From Ceratotherium simum simum (Eukaryota; Chordata; Mammalia; Perissodactyla; Rhinocerotidae): a stretch of DNA of 64,000 nucleotides. The position numbers and the translations under genes are program-made. The notes under the pieces are model-generated. The model ran no database searches. It was not told the DNA's origin and saw only the letters and a program-made list of their open reading frames with translations. Positions 37,615 through 64,000 of this stretch are shown here, piece by piece (position 1 is the first letter of the stretch; the number at the start of each line of letters is the position of its first letter). The stretch covers positions 5,097,472 to 5,161,471 of the forward strand of contig NW_004454225.1 in assembly GCF_000283155.1 (NCBI RefSeq), read 5' to 3'.

Positions 37615-37771
37615 CTTAACCTTCCAAAGAAGTGCCTTTATTTATTTACAGGGCTTAGGAAAGGAAAAAAGCTCTAGAAAAAGGAAATTTCAAAACAGGT
37701 CTTTGGCAAGGGCTGGGTGCAGTGAGAAGTTCCGGTAGGGTCCCGCCGGAGTCTTCTGCTCTCGCTGGTGG
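37615..37771 (-). other. TTLL1: TTLL1 3' untranslated region
   Basis: This is the interval from the stop codon to the expected cleavage point some 15-25 nt beyond the AATAAA hexamers. The right edge is exact and the left edge is an estimate. Confidence 0.7.
37637..37646 (-). promoter_or_regulatory. TTLL1: TTLL1 polyadenylation signal (two overlapping AATAAA)
   Basis: The minus strand reads AATAAATAAA, two overlapping canonical hexamers about 130 nt after the stop codon. No other AATAAA lies between the stop and this point, so it is the likely main poly(A) signal. Confidence 0.8.
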
Positions 37772-61244
<23,473 letters not shown>

Positions 61245-61259
61245 TCAACGCCCCCCACC

Positions 61260-61475
61260 CAGTGGTTCTCAGCCGGGGGCAAGTCCGCCCCCCGGGGACA
61301 CTGGCACCGTCTGCAGACACTTTGCTTGTCACCACCAGGGGTCAGGGATGCTTCTGGCACCCGGTGTGCAGAGGCCAGGGAAGCCGCTCAACACCTTACA
61401 ACGTGCAGGGCGGCCCCCCACGACAAACCATCCAGCCCAAAATGTCAATTGTGCCAAGACTGAGAAATCCCGGTG
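61260..61475 (+). mobile_element. MER20 hAT DNA transposon
   Basis: Terminal inverted repeats CAGTGGTTCTCA and TGAGAAATCC bound a 216-nt body with 'gccccccggggacactggca', 'tgcttctggcacccggtgtg' and 'cggccccccacgacaaacca', close to MER20 in length and order. It lies about 115 nt upstream of TTLL1 coding exon 1. Confidence 0.85.
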
Positions 61476-61659
61476 GAGTGGGAGAAAAAGGCGGGAATTA
61501 AATAATCCCCAACTACCGTTCACTCGCAACTGTGACAGGAGCCACAAGGGGAGGCGCCTGGCGCTCTGACAGCTGGGGACAGGAGGACCAGCCCTCCAGG
61601 GCAGCTGGGGAAGGCACCCTGGGCAGGGGACCCTGGAGATGACCTCCGCTGGGTGGCCT

Positions 61660-62025
61660 GACCCTCACCTGCCTCTCCAGGTACACCTTAATGCCACCTT
61701 CTCCTTCACCCGCTCTGTGCTTGCCACATTGGACTTCTCTGCTCTCTTCCCCCTCAGGGCCTCGGCACACGCTGGGTGTCTCTGCCTGCAGCTCTCCCCG
61801 CTCCCTCGCTGCCCGGCTGAGCTACCTCCCATTCATCTGCCAGCATAAGTAATGTCACCTCTTCCACAAAGCCTGCTTGGCTCTCCAGACCAGGGACAAG
61901 GCTCCTCGGCACCCCTGCCCTTCTGCCCCTGCTGGAGAGCAGGGAGTTGGCTTTCTTCTTCCCTGCTCTGTGCCCAGGCCCAGCAGCATGCCTGGCACAC
62001 AGCAGGTGCTCCACTCAGATAGAAT
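61660..62025 (+). repeat. L2 LINE fragment
   Basis: 'cctcagggcctcggcacacg', 'ctcttccacaaagcctgctt', 'ctggagagcagggagttggc' and 'cagcatgcctggcacacagc' follow the L2 3' half. Confidence 0.75.
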
Positions 62026-62039
62026 GACTGTGGTCCCAG

Positions 62040-62115
62040 GCCCGGCAGCACCACTGTGTGACTTTGAGAAAGTTATTCGACCTCTCTGGACCTTAGTTTC
62101 CTGCTATGAAAAGTG
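62040..62115 (+). repeat. MIR SINE fragment
   Basis: 'ccactgtgtgactttgagaa', 'agttattcgacctctctgga', 'ccttagtttcctgctatga' follow the MIR core. Confidence 0.75.
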
Positions 62116-62519
62116 TGGTTTTCAAATGGCTCGGGCAGCCCAGGATCCCAGGTTCCCACCCCAGCTCCAGCCAGAGAAGGTTACGATGTTACACTTCTGC
62201 ATACAATTTCATCTGAAGAAGGGTTGCGTGCAAAACCAGGCTTGAAAGCCAGATTTGCGGGCCTTTTATGAATGGAGGCACCTCCTCCATGGATTGCGAT
62301 AGCTTTGTTTCGGGGGCAACTTGATAGGGCAGAAAAGGCATGGGCTATGGGGATGGGGGCCCAGGCACACCTGCCTCAGGAGAGGGAGGGAGAAGGCACT
62401 CCAGTGGCAGAATCCACCAGGTGGAGCCCAGGGTGCTTCCACAGGTCAGCGCACTCCCTCCTCAGCCCCTCCCGCCCCCAGCAAGGCTGGTAGTGTCACA
62501 GAGGTGGGACTGTGCTAGT

Positions 62520-62715
62520 ACAGGCTCCAGAGCTGGGGTCCGAGGCCCAGCTCCACCTCTCACAGCTGTGTGACTCTGGGCAAGTTATTTAACCTCTCTG
62601 AACTTTCGTTTCCTCACTTGCAAAATGGGGAGAACAACAGTATCTATCCATTCTGTGGGGTTATGGTGAGGATTAAGTGGGTGAACCATGCCCGGCACAG
62701 AAAGCACTCCAGCAG
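62520..62715 (+). repeat. MIR SINE, nearly full length
   Basis: 'aggctccagagctggggtcc', 'cacagctgtgtgactctggg', 'caagttatttaacctctctg', 'cttgcaaaatggggagaaca', 'ggtgaggattaagtgggtga' and 'catgcccggcacagaaagc' follow the whole MIR. Confidence 0.92.
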
Positions 62716-62724
62716 TCTCTGACA

Positions 62725-62832
62725 TCATCATCATCATCCCCATTGTGCGGATGAGGAAGCTGAGGCTCAAAGGTTAGGAGCCTGTGTGAGAACCAGACGG
62801 AGGAGTCAGGGTGCCTGGATTCAAACCCAGGG
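62725..62832 (-). repeat. MIR SINE fragment in opposite orientation
   Basis: 'ccccattgtgcggatgagga', 'agctgaggctcaaaggttag' and 'gcctggattcaaacccaggg' follow reverse MIR, directly after the plus-strand MIR. Confidence 0.85.
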
Positions 62833-63640
62833 CGACCCTACTCTAAAGTCCCACCCCTTTCCAGACAGCCCATTGCTTCCCTCCCTGTGCTTGGCCTCCA
62901 TCAGGAGGGTGACACAGCCCACAGGGTCAAGGTGAGGAGCAAATGGAATCGCTCTCTGTGAACTATGAGGAGCCCAGTGACAGCCACGTAAGGTCATGAA
63001 TGGACCAGTCGTGACCCGCGTGGAGAGTCAGCACCCCGACACGGGAATGAGGGCAGAAGCCCCGCAGGAGCAGGAGCCCCACGTGCAGGCAACACGCACC
63101 CCAGCACGGGAGCGAACCCCACGTGCCTGGTACCCGTGTGCACGGGTCACCGCCGAGCCAAGGGGAGTGACTGTTCCTCTCTGACTTCAGCCCCCACAGC
63201 CCTGCGTCCCTGATGAATCCTGCTCGTGCTCTGCCCCCTAGAGGCCAACTACAGACTCAGGATTCGGGCAGGAACCACCCCCTGCCAGGCGACGCCCACA
63301 CCACCACCCCAGCCACACTACTCACACGCTGCTCTTAAGACACACATCTTACCGGGCGACCCCACGCCGCCCACTGACCCCCTGGGGACGACAGCAGGAG
63401 TCACAGCAACAACGTAAAATAATGAAGGCAGGACCTTACACCTGAACTGTGCTTAATGGTCATAAACGCTTCCAGGGGTGTGACCAAACCCAGTAGGGCA
63501 GATGGAGCAAAGACTCTCCTCCTCACTTTACTGAGCAGGAAACGGAGCCCCCGAGAGGTGAGGTTTTCTTCCCGGCCCCCTGCTCCCTCTTCCACCGCGT
63601 GGACAAATGGTCACTGAGGAAACATCTCAGCTGGACCTAC

Positions 63641-63713
63641 CATAGGTACTTATGCAGCCAGCAGAACGTCCAATTTCTCTTCAGTCTCACTGACTCCTGC
63701 CTTGGGTTCTTCC
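63641..63713 (-). other. TTLL1: Candidate TTLL1 5'-UTR exon
   Basis: On the minus strand a T-rich tract ending ...attttattttag is followed by 73 nt and then the donor CTATG|GTAGGT. The TTLL1 start exon needs an upstream leader exon and this is a plausible one 2.5 kb away. Splicing it to the acceptor at 61146 would put an AUG, made of the last three bases of this exon, 7 nt before and out of frame with the real start. There is no transcript evidence here, and it could be a chance pair of splice-like sites. Confidence 0.3.
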
Positions 63714-64000
63714 CTAAAATAAAATTAATACACAGATGAAATGCACACAGCACAAGATCAAGAGACACTCTTGAATACAGCAAAACCGTGACTGGCCAGA
63801 GGATTCGGTGGATGGGGTCTTTTGTCTAACAGCGCACCAGAAGATGCCTTTAGGTTCTCCTCTGGTTGTGATAAATAATTCTGAACTCTATTACTTATTA
63901 ACTCCCGCTGACCTTTTCGAGCTGCCATGCCACCCCTTCGCTTCACGCACCACTTGCTTTGGCAAAATGAGACCACCTCTTTGCTGTTCCATGCACACAT

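Overview
The window is vertebrate nuclear DNA, almost certainly from a perissodactyl and most likely an equid. It carries 17 copies of the tRNA-derived ERE SINE family (head like GGCCGGCCCCGTGGCTTAGC, body ending in 'atgttagctcagggc', A-rich tail), many with clean target-site duplications. They lie among mammal-wide MIR, L2, L1, MER20 and MLT1 relics. Coding DNA is about 2% of the window and is split into short GT-AG exons. There are no operons, phage, plasmids, CRISPR arrays or bacterial-type genes.

The one gene that can be read with certainty is TTLL1 on the minus strand. It encodes the catalytic subunit of the tubulin polyglutamylase complex. Nine coding exons between 61142 and 37772 join in perfect phase to 424 codons (423 residues plus stop), the length I recall for human TTLL1. 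A canonical double AATAAA follows about 130 nt after the stop, near 37640. The first coding exon is preceded by a splice acceptor, so the transcript starts further right. A candidate 5'-UTR exon lies at 63641-63713 and the promoter is outside the window.

At 15.6-16.86 kb there is a CpG island broken by a 336-base run of N (16085-16420). It has three CCAAT boxes, all on the minus strand, just upstream of the gap. In mammals the gene downstream of TTLL1 in the same orientation is PACSIN2, about 20-25 kb away, so I infer that this island is the PACSIN2 promoter/first exon and that bases 1 to about 15990 are its first intron. No PACSIN2 coding exon is visible, so this rests on synteny, strand and spacing.

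Layout: 1-15.6 kb, inferred PACSIN2 intron 1 with EREs, MIRs, L2 and L1 pieces; 15.6-16.9 kb, promoter island with assembly gap; 17-37.6 kb, intergenic and repeat-rich, with two L1 fragments, an L2 split by two EREs, and LTR-like relics; 37.6-61.1 kb, TTLL1 coding exons and introns; 61.1-64 kb, the 5' part of TTLL1.

I found no new biological system. The most notable non-gene pattern is a switch in ERE orientation: 8 of 9 copies left of 33 kb are on the plus strand, and all 8 right of 36 kb are on the minus strand, which is the sense strand of TTLL1. Other points worth checking are a weak splice donor at TTLL1 exon 2, a possible out-of-frame upstream AUG in the TTLL1 leader, and the gap that hides the presumed PACSIN2 start site. 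Repeat family names come from remembered consensus sequences, not from a RepeatMasker run.
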